Positions 1-7,969 of a stretch of 23,464 nucleotides of DNA are shown here, piece after piece. Below the pieces are notes generated by a model, which saw only the letters and a list, made by a program, of their open reading frames with translations, had not been told where the DNA came from and searched no databases. The translations under genes were made by a program, and so were the position numbers. Position 1 is the first letter of the stretch; each line of letters begins with the position of its first letter. Origin of the DNA: JAAYZB01 sp937958685 (GTDB lineage Bacteria > Bacillota_I > Bacilli_A > Izemoplasmatales > Hujiaoplasmataceae); NCBI GenBank assembly GCA_036824265.1, contig DAITAL010000017.1:1-23464 (forward strand), in the 5' to 3' direction.

Positions 1-1
1 C

Positions 2-1648
2 GATCTCGGCTTCAAGCGCGCCGACGAGATCGCCCTCAAGATCGGTTTTCCCTATGACCATCCCTACCGGATCCAGGCGGTGATCATGTATCTCCTCCTC
101 GAGTACATGAACAAATACGGCGACACTTATCTGGAAAAGGACCGCCTGCTGGATTACGCGCTGTCCTATCTCAACGTCGGCAAGGACTTTGTCCTGGATC
201 GCGCAAGGATCGCCGCCGGCCTCGGGGAGCTCGCATTCGCCGGACGCATCATCGATATCGAGGGCAGGATCAGCTTAGGAGGCATCTACCACCAGGAACA
301 GACGCTTGCCCGCATCATCAAAGACCATGCGGGAAAAGGTGGCGAGACAATCGATCCCGAGACGATCCGCGACCAGATCCGGGCGATCGAGGCCGCCAAA
401 GGCATCGTCTACACGCCGAAGCAACATCTGGCGATCGCAAAGGCGCTCACCGCGCATTTCGTGATCATCACCGGCGGTCCGGGAACCGGCAAGACGACGA
501 TCATCGAGGCGATCACCCAGATCTACGCCCGCCTGCACGCGCAGGACAAGCTTCCGCGCAAGGCGATCAGACTCGCCGCTCCGACCGGCAAGGCTGCCAA
601 ACGTCTGAGTGAGGCGACCGCGCTCGAGGCGACGACGATCCACCGGTTGCTCGGTTTTGACTACGAGGGCAAGTTCGCCTTTGGCAACCATAACAAGATC
701 GATGCCAGGCTGATCGTTCTGGACGAGGTGTCGATGCTCGACACCGCGCTCGCCTACCAGTTTTTCCAAGCCCTGGCGCCCCGCACGAAACTGGTGTTGG
801 TCGGCGATGACAACCAACTGCCATCGGTCGGTCCCGGGCAGATCCTCGCGGACCTGATCGCTTCCGGCATCATCGATCTGGTCAAGCTCGACCACATCCA
901 CCGGCAGGCCGCCGACTCCCAGATCGTGACGCTCGCCTACAATATCCTCGAACAAGATGTCGGGGAACTGGCCTTTCCCAAAGACAAGGAAGTCTGGTTC
1001 CAACCGGCCAAAGAGACGCTTTGCGCCGATTGGGTCTGCAAGTTCGTGAAGCAAGCTTTGGACGACGGACTGGACTTGATCGAGGACATCCAGGTGCTCG
1101 TTCCCGTCTACAAGGGCATCAACGGGATCGACCGCCTCAACGAGCTCCTCCAGGAACGCTTCAACAGCCGCCATGCGGCGCACCAGATCGCCAAAGGCGA
1201 CAAGCGGTTCTATTTCAACGACAAGGTGATGCAACTCGTCAACCAGCCGGAGGACGGCGTCATGAACGGCGACATCGGCGTCGTCGCGGGCATCATCGAG
1301 AACAAGGAACTGCTGGTCGATTTCTCCGGCACCCAGGTCAAATACAACATCAATGATTTCGACAATCTGACGCTCGCCTATGCGATCAGCATCCATAAGT
1401 CCCAAGGCAGCGAGTTTCGCTGCGTGATCATGCCGATCGTCAGGGCGCATGCGATCATGCTCAAGCGGAAACTTCTGTATACGGCGATCACCAGGGCGAA
1501 GGAACGACTCGTCCTGATCGGCGAAGCGGAGGCTTTTGTCCGTGGCGTCTACGGCTATGAGGCCGAACGCAAGACCTGGTTGGGGGAGTTTCTGCGGCAA
1601 GAAGAGCAGACAGGAGCCGCCAACCTGACGATCGAAGATTTTCTTTAA
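2..1648 (+). CDS. recD2: RecD2-type ATP-dependent DNA helicase, 3' part
   Basis: 5'-to-3' superfamily 1 DNA helicase of the RecD2 (YrrC) type, involved in replication-fork and recombination repair outside any RecBCD complex. The reading frame is open from base 2, so the true start lies upstream of the window. The 548 visible codons compare with about 740-800 aa for the family, so the N-terminal domain is mostly missing. The first visible residues (GFKRADEIALKIGF) resemble the end of the helix-hairpin-helix region typical of RecD2. Helicase motifs follow in order: Walker A GGPGTGKTT (bases 473-499), DEVSML, GDDNQLPSVGPG, SIHKSQGSEF and LYTAITRAKERLVLIG (motif VI). No RecB or RecC neighbour is visible, and the gene sits just upstream of alaS as in Bacillus. 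Confident in family and truncation. Confidence 0.93.
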   Translation, partial: DLGFKRADEIALKIGFPYDHPYRIQAVIMYLLLEYMNKYGDTYLEKDRLLDYALSYLNVGKDFVLDRARIAAGLGELAFAGRIIDIEGRISLGGIYHQEQTLARIIKDHAGKGGETIDPETIRDQIRAIEAAKGIVYTPKQHLAIAKALTAHFVIITGGPGTGKTTIIEAITQIYARLHAQDKLPRKAIRLAAPTGKAAKRLSEATALEATTIHRLLGFDYEGKFAFGNHNKIDARLIVLDEVSMLDTALAYQFFQALAPRTKLVLVGDDNQLPSVGPGQILADLIASGIIDLVKLDHIHRQAADSQIVTLAYNILEQDVGELAFPKDKEVWFQPAKETLCADWVCKFVKQALDDGLDLIEDIQVLVPVYKGINGIDRLNELLQERFNSRHAAHQIAKGDKRFYFNDKVMQLVNQPEDGVMNGDIGVVAGIIENKELLVDFSGTQVKYNINDFDNLTLAYAISIHKSQGSEFRCVIMPIVRAHAIMLKRKLLYTAITRAKERLVLIGEAEAFVRGVYGYEAERKTWLGEFLRQEEQTGAANLTIEDFL

Positions 1649-1656
1649 TTGCGCCC

Positions 1657-1675
1657 TAATGATTGCAAATCATTA
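1657..1675. repeat. AT-rich inverted repeat overlapping the alaS promoter
   Basis: TAATGAT (1657-1663) and ATCATTA (1669-1675) are perfect inverted copies around a 5-base centre. The element begins 8 bases after the recD2 stop and overlaps the proposed -35 hexamer of the alaS leader. No T-run follows, so it does not look like a terminator. It could be an operator or just an AT-rich promoter region. Confidence 0.4.
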
Positions 1676-1691
1676 ACAAATGGTATATAAT
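1663..1691 (+). promoter_or_regulatory. Promoter of the alaS T-box operon
   Basis: A -35 TTGCAA (1663-1668, 4 of 6 consensus bases) lies 17 bases before a perfect -10 TATAAT (1686-1691). Transcription would begin near 1698, at the 5' edge of the T-box leader. The local AT-rich stretch stands out from the GC-rich genes on both sides. Confidence 0.7.
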
Positions 1692-1697
1692 ACCTGT

Positions 1698-1910
1698 AAA
1701 TCGATGCGAAAGCCAAGTAGCGCAACACCAAGCGTCTTCAGAGAGTCCGGGGTCGGTGCGACCGGACGGCCGGGTGCGTCGCGAAGCTCCTTTCAAGAGG
1801 CGTCAAAAACGCCCGCAGGTCGGCGTTAGCGACATTGAGTGCTAGATCTCTAGAACAAAGGTGGTACCGCGAGCAATCGTCCTTTACCGTAAAGGATGAT
1901 TTTCTTTTTT
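1698..1910 (+). promoter_or_regulatory. T-box riboswitch leader, alanine type
   Basis: This leader senses uncharged tRNA and controls alaS and probably the genes behind it. Visible parts: the Stem I motif AGAGAG (1740-1745), then an apical hairpin GTCCGG (1745-1750)/CCGGAC (1762-1767) whose loop contains GGTG. A GCT triplet at 1786-1788 (in GAAGCTCC) is the likely alanine specifier codon. The T-box core AAAGGTGGTACCGCG lies at 1857-1871. AAAGG (1857-1861) can pair with CCTTT (1881-1885) to form the antiterminator, which competes with the terminator stem. The specifier assignment is by position and by the downstream gene; the rest of Stem I was not folded in detail. Confidence 0.9.
1876..1910 (+). 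terminator. T-box attenuator terminator
   Basis: A 10-base-pair stem ATCGTCCTTT (1876-1885)/AAAGGATGAT (1891-1900), with one G-U pair and a 5-base loop, is followed by TTTCTTTTTT. Its left arm includes the CCTTT needed by the antiterminator, as expected for T-box attenuation. Confidence 0.87.
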
Positions 1911-1927
1911 GATGGAGGCTTAGGAAA

Positions 1928-4564
1928 ATGAAACACATGACAGGCAACGAGATCCGCAACATGTGGCTGGACTTCTTCAAGTCCAAAGGCCACCAGGTGG
2001 AAAAGGGCGCGTCCCTGATCCCCAACGACGACCCGACGCTTCTATGGATGAACGCCGGGGTTGCGGCGCTGAAAAAATACTTCGACGGCAGCGTGATCCC
2101 GAAGAATCCCCGGATCGTCAACGTCCAGAAGTGCATCCGCACGAACGATATCGAAAACGTCGGCAAGACGGCACGCCATCATACCTTTTTCGAAATGCTC
2201 GGCAATTTCTCGATTGGCGACTATTTCCGCAAGGAAGCGCTTGTGTGGGGCTATGAGCTCCTGACTGATCCCCAATGTTTCGCAATTCCCAAGGACAGGC
2301 TGTACATGACCGTCTATCCCGGCGACCAGGAGACGATCGATCAGTGGCTGGCGCTGGGCGTCGAGCCTTCGCACATCATCCCGACCGAGGACCAGAACTT
2401 CTGGGAGATCGGCGAAGGCCCGTGCGGTCCCTGCACGGAGATCTTCTTCGATCGGGGCGAGGCTTACGGCGACTTCAGCATCGCTGCGATCCGCGATGAT
2501 GTCCAGAACGACCGGTTCGTGGAGATCTGGAACATCGTCTTCTCCCAGTTCAACGCCAAACCGGGACTGACGCGCGCGGAATATCCCGAACTGCCGAGCA
2601 AGAACATCGACACGGGCTCTGGCTTGGAGCGTGTCGCGCTCGTCCTCCAGGAAGTCGCGACCAATTACGAAACCGACCTGTTCTTCCCGATCATCGCCAA
2701 GATCGAGGCGATCTCGGGAATCGACTACCACGGCCAGATGGCGTTCAAAGTCATCGCCGACCATATCCGCACCGTGACCTTCGCCATCACCGACGGCGCC
2801 GTGCTCGCGAACGAGGGCCGCGGCTATGTTTTGCGCCGGCTGCTCCGGCGCGCCGTCAAGTATGGCCGCCATCTGGGCATCGAAAAGCCGTTCATGGCCG
2901 GACTCGTTGACGTCGTGGCGACGATCATGGGCGACTTTTACCCGGCGATCCACGACCAGAAAGAACTCGTGAAGCGGATTGTCGACCAGGAAGAGACGAA
3001 ATTCCTGGAGACCCTCGCCCAGGGCGAACGCCGGTTTGCGATCATCGCCCAGACCAGCAAGGCCAAGACCATCTCCGGCAAGGATGCCTTCCTTTTATAC
3101 GACACCTTCGGTTTCCCGATCGAACTCACGCTCGAATACGCCGAGGAATCCGGTTATAAAGTCGATACCGACGGCTTTGACAAGGAAATGGAAAAACAGA
3201 AGGAAAGGGCACGCAGCGCCCGCAGGGAAATCCAGTCGATGAAGTCCCAGAACGAGGATTATCTCGAGTTCCGGGAGAAAAGCGAATTCGTCGGTTATGA
3301 GACCTTGCTTGCGGAAACGCGGCTCATCAAAGTCTTTCCCGAGGGCGTCGTTCTGGAAAAAACACCGTTCTATGCGACCGCTGGCGGCCAGGTGGCCGAC
3401 ACCGGCGTCATCTACAACGCCGAATTTTCGTTGCGGGTGAATGATGTTGTCAAACTCCCGAACGGCCAGTTCCTGCACATCTACGAGCCGATCGATGGCG
3501 AGGTTGCCGAAGGCGTGAAAGTCATCGCCAAGGTCGACGAAGCAAGACGCAAACTGATCACCTACCACCACTCCGCCACCCACCTGCTGTTCAAGGCGCT
3601 CAGGGATGAGCTCGGAGCGCACGTTTCCCAGCAGGGCAGCCAAGTCTCGCCCGATTTTCTCCGCTTCGACTTCAATCATTACGCCCCTCTCGACGACGCC
3701 ACGATCTTGAAACTCGAACAGCGCGTCAACGAGATGATCAGTGACCATTACGAGGCCCACACTGACATCCTCTTTGTCGATGAGGCAATCGCCAAGGGCG
3801 CAATCGCCGAGTTCGGCGAAAAATATGACGAGAAGGTCAGGACCGTCGACCTCAAGTACACGCTTGACCTTTGCGGCGGCACGCACGTGGACGACCTCCA
3901 CAACATCGGCCGCTTCGCGATCCGTTCGGTCTATTCGATCGGCTCGGGGATCTACCGGCTCGAGGCGCTCGCCAACGTCATGGTCGGGCATCTGGGCGAA
4001 GCCTTTGCGAACATCGACGAGAACATCGAGCAGATCAAGAAGAAGATGTCCGCCCTGATCGCCAAGGCCAAGGCCGAGGGCGTGCAACTCGAACTGCCCG
4101 CGAGCGAAGCCTATCCGCTTGCCGGCAGTTACCAGGATGTCATCAACAAGCGCCGGGAATTCCAAAACATCCAGATCGCCGCCAAGGAACTTGACAAAGA
4201 CTACCAACGCCTGCGGGAAGCGAAACTCGATCGCGAATTGGATCACTATCTGGCCCAATCCACCAAGGGGATCCTGGTGCTCGAGCTTGAGGGCAAGGAC
4301 CTCGCGATCCTCAAGCAACTCACCGACAACCTCGCGAACAACGCAGGGATCCGCTTTGTCTTTTTGGCTTCCGTCCTCGAAGACAAGCTTATCTTCATCG
4401 CCAAGAGCAAAGATGCCAACCTGCATGCCGGCAACATCGTCAAGACGGCAGCACTAGCGACCGGCGGCAACGGCGGCGGTCATGGCGACTTCGCCCAGGC
4501 CGGCGGCAAAGACATCGCCATGCTTCCGGCAGCGCTCGCCAAGGTGAGGGAGCTGATCGGATGA
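1928..4564 (+). CDS. alaS: Alanyl-tRNA synthetase
   Basis: Charges tRNA-Ala with alanine and clears mischarged Ser/Gly-tRNA-Ala in the cytoplasm. At 878 aa it is full length for the family. The class II catalytic domain contains WMNAGV and ARHHTFFEMLGNFSIGDYF. The editing domain has zinc-type ligands HHSATH (residues 547-552) and CGGTH (649-653). The C-Ala domain ends with GGNGGGHGDFAQAGG. The ATG at 1928 is set by GGAGG at 1914-1918, 9 bases upstream. The stop overlaps the ruvX start (ATGA). It is the first gene of an operon under a T-box leader. In Bacillus and most Firmicutes an ireB (yrzL) gene would come next; here it is absent. Confidence 0.98.
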   Translation: MKHMTGNEIRNMWLDFFKSKGHQVEKGASLIPNDDPTLLWMNAGVAALKKYFDGSVIPKNPRIVNVQKCIRTNDIENVGKTARHHTFFEMLGNFSIGDYFRKEALVWGYELLTDPQCFAIPKDRLYMTVYPGDQETIDQWLALGVEPSHIIPTEDQNFWEIGEGPCGPCTEIFFDRGEAYGDFSIAAIRDDVQNDRFVEIWNIVFSQFNAKPGLTRAEYPELPSKNIDTGSGLERVALVLQEVATNYETDLFFPIIAKIEAISGIDYHGQMAFKVIADHIRTVTFAITDGAVLANEGRGYVLRRLLRRAVKYGRHLGIEKPFMAGLVDVVATIMGDFYPAIHDQKELVKRIVDQEETKFLETLAQGERRFAIIAQTSKAKTISGKDAFLLYDTFGFPIELTLEYAEESGYKVDTDGFDKEMEKQKERARSARREIQSMKSQNEDYLEFREKSEFVGYETLLAETRLIKVFPEGVVLEKTPFYATAGGQVADTGVIYNAEFSLRVNDVVKLPNGQFLHIYEPIDGEVAEGVKVIAKVDEARRKLITYHHSATHLLFKALRDELGAHVSQQGSQVSPDFLRFDFNHYAPLDDATILKLEQRVNEMISDHYEAHTDILFVDEAIAKGAIAEFGEKYDEKVRTVDLKYTLDLCGGTHVDDLHNIGRFAIRSVYSIGSGIYRLEALANVMVGHLGEAFANIDENIEQIKKKMSALIAKAKAEGVQLELPASEAYPLAGSYQDVINKRREFQNIQIAAKELDKDYQRLREAKLDRELDHYLAQSTKGILVLELEGKDLAILKQLTDNLANNAGIRFVFLASVLEDKLIFIAKSKDANLHAGNIVKTAALATGGNGGGHGDFAQAGGKDIAMLPAALAKVRELIG

Positions 4565-4977
4565 GATCCATGGGACTTGATCTGGGGACAAAGACGCTCG
4601 GCGTCGCCCTCTCCGATCCCTCAGGCATCATCGCCCAGGGCCTCATGACCCACTTCTTTCCCGAGGGCGACTACGAACACGCGGCCGCCTTCGCCTTGGA
4701 GCTGATTGGCAAACATCAAGTGGGCGCCGTCATCCTCGGCCATCCCCGCAACATGGATGGCACGAGCGGATTCCAAGCCCAGATCAGCGAGGCCTTCCAG
4801 GCCCGGCTTGCCCAAATGACGACCGTCCCGGTGATCCTCTGGGATGAACGCCTGACGACCAGGATCGCGCAATTCGCCCTTCGGGGCGCCAAACCCAAAG
4901 ACAAGAAGCAGAAAGTCGACCAATTGGCCGCCGCCGTGCTTCTTCAAAGTTATCTCGACAGCAAAAAAGGAGTGTAA
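4561..4977 (+). CDS. ruvX: Holliday junction resolvase-like RuvX/YqgF
   Basis: RNase H-fold nuclease of the YqgF/RuvX family. Family members are linked to pre-16S rRNA 5' end processing and, in some species, to Holliday junction resolution. The 138 aa match the usual size. Visible motifs are GLDLGTKTLGVALSD near the N-terminus (D7 as a catalytic acid), LGHPRNMDGT, WDERLTT, and a C-terminal DQLAAAVLLQSYL with the final conserved Asp. ATG 4561 overlaps the alaS stop by 4 bases, implying translational coupling. A later ATG at 4570 is possible, but the longer start matches family N-termini. The position directly after alaS is the Firmicutes order minus ireB. Confidence 0.95.
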   Translation: MRSMGLDLGTKTLGVALSDPSGIIAQGLMTHFFPEGDYEHAAAFALELIGKHQVGAVILGHPRNMDGTSGFQAQISEAFQARLAQMTTVPVILWDERLTTRIAQFALRGAKPKDKKQKVDQLAAAVLLQSYLDSKKGV

Positions 4978-4982
4978 ACCAG

Positions 4983-5285
4983 ATGGAACACGAACGCGAA
5001 TATCTCCTCGTCACCGATGAGGCCGGCAACGAAATCGAATGCGAGATCATCATGACCTTCACCTCGGACGAATTCCACAAGTCCTACGTCGTCTATCAGG
5101 TAAAAGACGACGATTCCGGCGAATATTATGCAGCGAGCTACAATCCCGAAGACGGGGACGAAGGCAAACTGAACGAAATCGAGGACGACGCCGAATGGGA
5201 TCTGATCGAGGAAGTGCTCGAAAGTTTCCTTGAAGAACAGGAAGAGGCGGAAGAGGCGGAAGCGCCGGCAGAAACCGACAAGTAA
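4983..5285 (+). CDS. DUF1292 family acidic protein (YrzB-like)
   Basis: Small (100 aa), strongly acidic protein of the DUF1292 family, whose molecular role is not established. The N-terminal half (LLVTDEAGNEIECEIIMTF) and middle (YVVYQVKDDDSGEYYAASY) show the expected beta-rich pattern. The tail is almost all Glu/Ala/Asp (FLEEQEEAEEAEAPAETDK). GGAG at 4969-4972 lies 10 bases before the ATG, inside the end of ruvX. In Bacillus the homologue yrzB sits in the same place, between ruvX and mltG-yrrM. Here trmR follows 5 bases later and mltG is missing. Family call is firm; function unknown. Confidence 0.9.
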   Translation: MEHEREYLLVTDEAGNEIECEIIMTFTSDEFHKSYVVYQVKDDDSGEYYAASYNPEDGDEGKLNEIEDDAEWDLIEEVLESFLEEQEEAEEAEAPAETDK

Positions 5286-5290
5286 CTTTG

Positions 5291-5914
5291 ATGGCGGCTT
5301 ATCTCGACAGTTTGAACAGTTGTTCTGCGGATCCGCTGCTTTCGGCGATGGAAGCGGAGGCTCGGGCAACAAAAGTCCCGATCATCCACCCCGACACCCT
5401 CGCCTTCACCGGTCAACTTCTGAGGATTGCCCGCGCCAAGCGCATCCTGGAAATCGGCGGGGCGATCGGTTATTTTGCGATCGCGATCGCCAAGGCGACC
5501 GGTGTGTGCGTCACTTCGCTCGAAATCGATCCCAAACTGGCTGAGCTTGCCAGAGCAAACAGCCACAGAAGCAGACTTGAAGGCAAGATCACCATCATCG
5601 AAGGGGACGCGCTCAAGTTAGATCCGGAAACCCTGGGCGATTGCGATGCGATCCTGATCGATGGCGCCAAAGGCAAATACGTGGATTTTTTCGCGCGATA
5701 CGCCCCTTTGCTCAAGCCGGGCGGGTTCATCGTCTCCGACAACCTGCTGTTTCGGGGACAGGTCGCCCATCCGGAAACGATCCTGAGCCGGAACCGGCGG
5801 CAGCTCATCGGCAAGATCCAGCGTTTCAACGAATACCTGCGCGCAAGGCCGGATTTCGCCACGCGCTTTTATGAGATCGGCGACGGCGTCGCCGTCTCGA
5901 TCAAGACGAGGTGA
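5291..5914 (+). CDS. trmR: SAM-dependent O-methyltransferase, TrmR (YrrM) type
   Basis: Class I O-methyltransferase related to catechol O-methyltransferases. In B. subtilis the homologue YrrM/TrmR methylates 5-hydroxyuridine at tRNA position 34 to 5-methoxyuridine. SAM-binding motif I is ILEIGGAIGYFAIAIA (about residues 52-67), followed by LEIDPKLAELA and IIEGDALKL. The metal-site region is AILIDGAKGKYVDFF and SDNLLFRG. Length 207 aa is normal. A TTG at 5288 is in frame, but ATG 5291 is preferred; no strong ribosome site is visible, which suggests coupling to the preceding gene. The two U32 proteins directly downstream make the tRNA substrate role, rather than small-molecule methylation, the best inference. 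Confidence 0.85.
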   Translation: MAAYLDSLNSCSADPLLSAMEAEARATKVPIIHPDTLAFTGQLLRIARAKRILEIGGAIGYFAIAIAKATGVCVTSLEIDPKLAELARANSHRSRLEGKITIIEGDALKLDPETLGDCDAILIDGAKGKYVDFFARYAPLLKPGGFIVSDNLLFRGQVAHPETILSRNRRQLIGKIQRFNEYLRARPDFATRFYEIGDGVAVSIKTR

Positions 5915-5921
5915 TCGCCAG

Positions 5922-6791
5922 GTGCTGATCATAGCCACCCCGAAAAGCATTCCGGAAATCGTCGATCTGAAAGCCGCCCAAGTCGACGGCTTGGTCTTTT
6001 CCAGCGAAAGGTTCACGCGGGATCCGCTGCTTCCGCTGGCAGAGTACGACTTGTTTAAGGCCATCAGCGCCTGTCAGAGCCACGGGCTCAGGGCATATGT
6101 CATGGTGGACGCGATCATCCATGAGACCGACCTGAAGCCGCTTAAACAATTGCTTGCCGGTTTGTCCAGCCAAGACATCGATGGCATCGTCGCCTACGAC
6201 CTGACCACCGCCCTACTCGCGGCCGATCTCGGGCTGGCGGCCAAAGTCATCTTTCAGCCGGGCACCTTCAACACCCATCCCCACGCCTTCGACCAACTGC
6301 GGGCGCTAGGCATCAATCAAGCGACGCTCTCCCGGGAAATCACGTTTGCCAAGATCAGGGAAATCATGGAGACGAACAAAGACATCGCCTTCTCGCTCGT
6401 TGGCCACGGCTATCTCGACATGTTTTATTCCCAACGGAAACTGCTTACGCTCTTTCATCAGTACCGAAAGAGGGAATTCGCCAAAGATGGCGCTTATGCG
6501 CTTGCGGAAAAGCAAGCTCCCGACCGGCTCTATCCCATCAGCGAGGATGCGACCGGCACGCACATCTACCGCTCACGCAAACTGCAGTCTTTTCCTTACC
6601 TTCCTTACTTGAATCGTCATCTCGCGGAGCTTTTCCTTTCCCGCCACCATTTGGATGACTTGGAATACTTCGCCGCCATCACCGCCTACAAAACCGGCGA
6701 TTACACCGCTTTTCTCGAACGGTATGGCGGCGAGTACGACACGGGCTTCTATGAGGTCGCCACGGACAGATATCCGGGCGCAAACCCATGA
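5922..6791 (+). CDS. trhP1: U32 family protein, TrhP1 (YrrN)-like subunit
   Basis: Short member of peptidase family U32 (289 aa). In B. subtilis the pair TrhP1-TrhP2 (YrrN-YrrO) hydroxylates tRNA wobble uridine to ho5U using prephenate. This protein starts with the U32 barrel strand (LIIATPKSIPEIVDLKAAQVDGLVFSS split by low-conservation residues). It contains the HGYLDMFYSQRKLL stretch where larger members carry HGGMCVSYSGRC, so the cluster cysteines are replaced here. GTG 5922 is chosen because GAGGTGA (5908-5914) lies 7 bases upstream, overlapping the trmR stop. The frame continues upstream into trmR only by chance. The stop overlaps trhP2 (ATGA). It probably acts as a partner rather than an independent iron-sulfur enzyme. 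Confidence 0.8.
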   Translation: MLIIATPKSIPEIVDLKAAQVDGLVFSSERFTRDPLLPLAEYDLFKAISACQSHGLRAYVMVDAIIHETDLKPLKQLLAGLSSQDIDGIVAYDLTTALLAADLGLAAKVIFQPGTFNTHPHAFDQLRALGINQATLSREITFAKIREIMETNKDIAFSLVGHGYLDMFYSQRKLLTLFHQYRKREFAKDGAYALAEKQAPDRLYPISEDATGTHIYRSRKLQSFPYLPYLNRHLAELFLSRHHLDDLEYFAAITAYKTGDYTAFLERYGGEYDTGFYEVATDRYPGANP

Positions 6792-7969
6792 GACCCGAAT
6801 TATTGGCGCCTGCCGGCGATCTCGAGAAAGCGAGGATCGCCTGCCTCTACGGCGCCGACAGCGTCTATCTCGGAGGCAACCGGCTTTCCTTGCGCGCCCG
6901 CGCCGCCAAACTCGATCTATCGGGTATCCGCGAGACCGCGCTCGTCGCGCATGGGTACAAAAAGAAGCTCTTTGTGACTGTCAATGCCGTTCCCCACGCC
7001 GAGGACCTCGCTGGCCTTGATGACTACCTTGTCGCCTTGGACAAGGCCAACGTCGATGCCATCATCTGTTCCGACGCCTATGTCATGGAAAGGGCAAAGG
7101 CGCTCACCAACCTCAAGATCCACATCTCGACGCAACTTTCGGTGGCGAATTCCCGGCTGGTTGAGCACTACCTGAACCAGGGGGCGAGCCGCATCGTCCT
7201 CGCCAGGGAACTTTCGCTTTCGGAGATCGCCTTGATCAGGAACAAGACGAAGGCCGAACTCGAGGTATTCATCCACGGCGGGATGTGCGTTTCCTATTCC
7301 GGCCGCTGCACGCTCGCCAACGCCATGTCCCGACGCGACGCCAATCGTGGCGGCTGCGCCCACAACTGCCGTTGGACATATGACTTGTACAAGGACGGCA
7401 GACTGCTCGCCGACGATTTCGCCTTTGCCGCCAAGGACTTGGGCGCCATTGGACAAATCCCGGAACTCATCGCTCTGGGGGTGGATGCTTTCAAGATCGA
7501 GGGCAGGATGAAGTCGCTCCACTACATCGCCAGTGTCGTCAAAACTTATCGCATGCTGATCGATGATGTTTTTGACAAAACCACTAAGCCACGCGAATAC
7601 TACCAAGAACTGCTCGCCAAGGCGGAAAACCGGCCGCTCGGACCGGGGTCTTTGCTGGGACCTGCCGGGTTGGAGAGCCAACTCTATCAGGACGAGCCGC
7701 AGACAGCCTCCCAGGATTTCATCGGCGTTGTCCGCGGGTATGATCAGCAGCATCAGGAATTGCTCGTCGAGCAGCGGAACCATTTCCGACCGGGGGAGCT
7801 CATTGAAGTGTTGAGACCCCGAAAGGAGACGCTCCGGTTCATTGTCGGGGCGATCCGCTCCGAAAGCGGCGCGATCCTGGATGCGGCGAGACACCCGCAG
7901 GAAAACCTGCGGATCCCCTTGGGCATCCCCTTGGAACCATATGATCTGTTAAGGAGGGTCTCATCATGA
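6788..7969 (+). CDS. trhP2: U32 family tRNA hydroxylation protein, TrhP2 (YrrO)-like
   Basis: Large U32 family protein (393 aa), homologous to YrrO/TrhP2 and E. coli YegQ/TrhP. These act with an iron-sulfur cluster and prephenate in making 5-hydroxyuridine at tRNA position 34. The N-terminus PELLAPAGDLEKARIACLYG and GADSVYLGG are classic U32 signatures. Four conserved cysteines, C167, C174, C190 and C194 (in HGGMCVSYSGRC and GGCAHNCRW), are the expected cluster ligands. DAFKIEGRMKSLHYIASVV is also family-typical. The C-terminal region forms the usual beta-barrel add-on. It overlaps trhP1 at the start and udk at the end by 4 bases each. Many databases call it a collagenase-like protease; the tRNA role is better supported. 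Confidence 0.9.
   Translation: MRPELLAPAGDLEKARIACLYGADSVYLGGNRLSLRARAAKLDLSGIRETALVAHGYKKKLFVTVNAVPHAEDLAGLDDYLVALDKANVDAIICSDAYVMERAKALTNLKIHISTQLSVANSRLVEHYLNQGASRIVLARELSLSEIALIRNKTKAELEVFIHGGMCVSYSGRCTLANAMSRRDANRGGCAHNCRWTYDLYKDGRLLADDFAFAAKDLGAIGQIPELIALGVDAFKIEGRMKSLHYIASVVKTYRMLIDDVFDKTTKPREYYQELLAKAENRPLGPGSLLGPAGLESQLYQDEPQTASQDFIGVVRGYDQQHQELLVEQRNHFRPGELIEVLRPRKETLRFIVGAIRSESGAILDAARHPQENLRIPLGIPLEPYDLLRRVSS

Noticed and set aside
275..1600. Long minus-strand open frame opposite recD2, and similar ones at 2042-2953, 3095-4426, 10623-11867 and 20969-22306
   Set aside because: They are mirror frames created by GC-rich codon use in the real plus-strand genes; they show no recognisable domain and no ribosome site.
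1663..1845. 60-codon plus-strand open frame before alaS
   Set aside because: It lies within the promoter and T-box Stem I; the RNA structure explains the sequence.
5871..5921. Upstream extension of the trhP1 frame
   Set aside because: It is an out-of-frame reading of the trmR end; GTG 5922 has a strong ribosome site.
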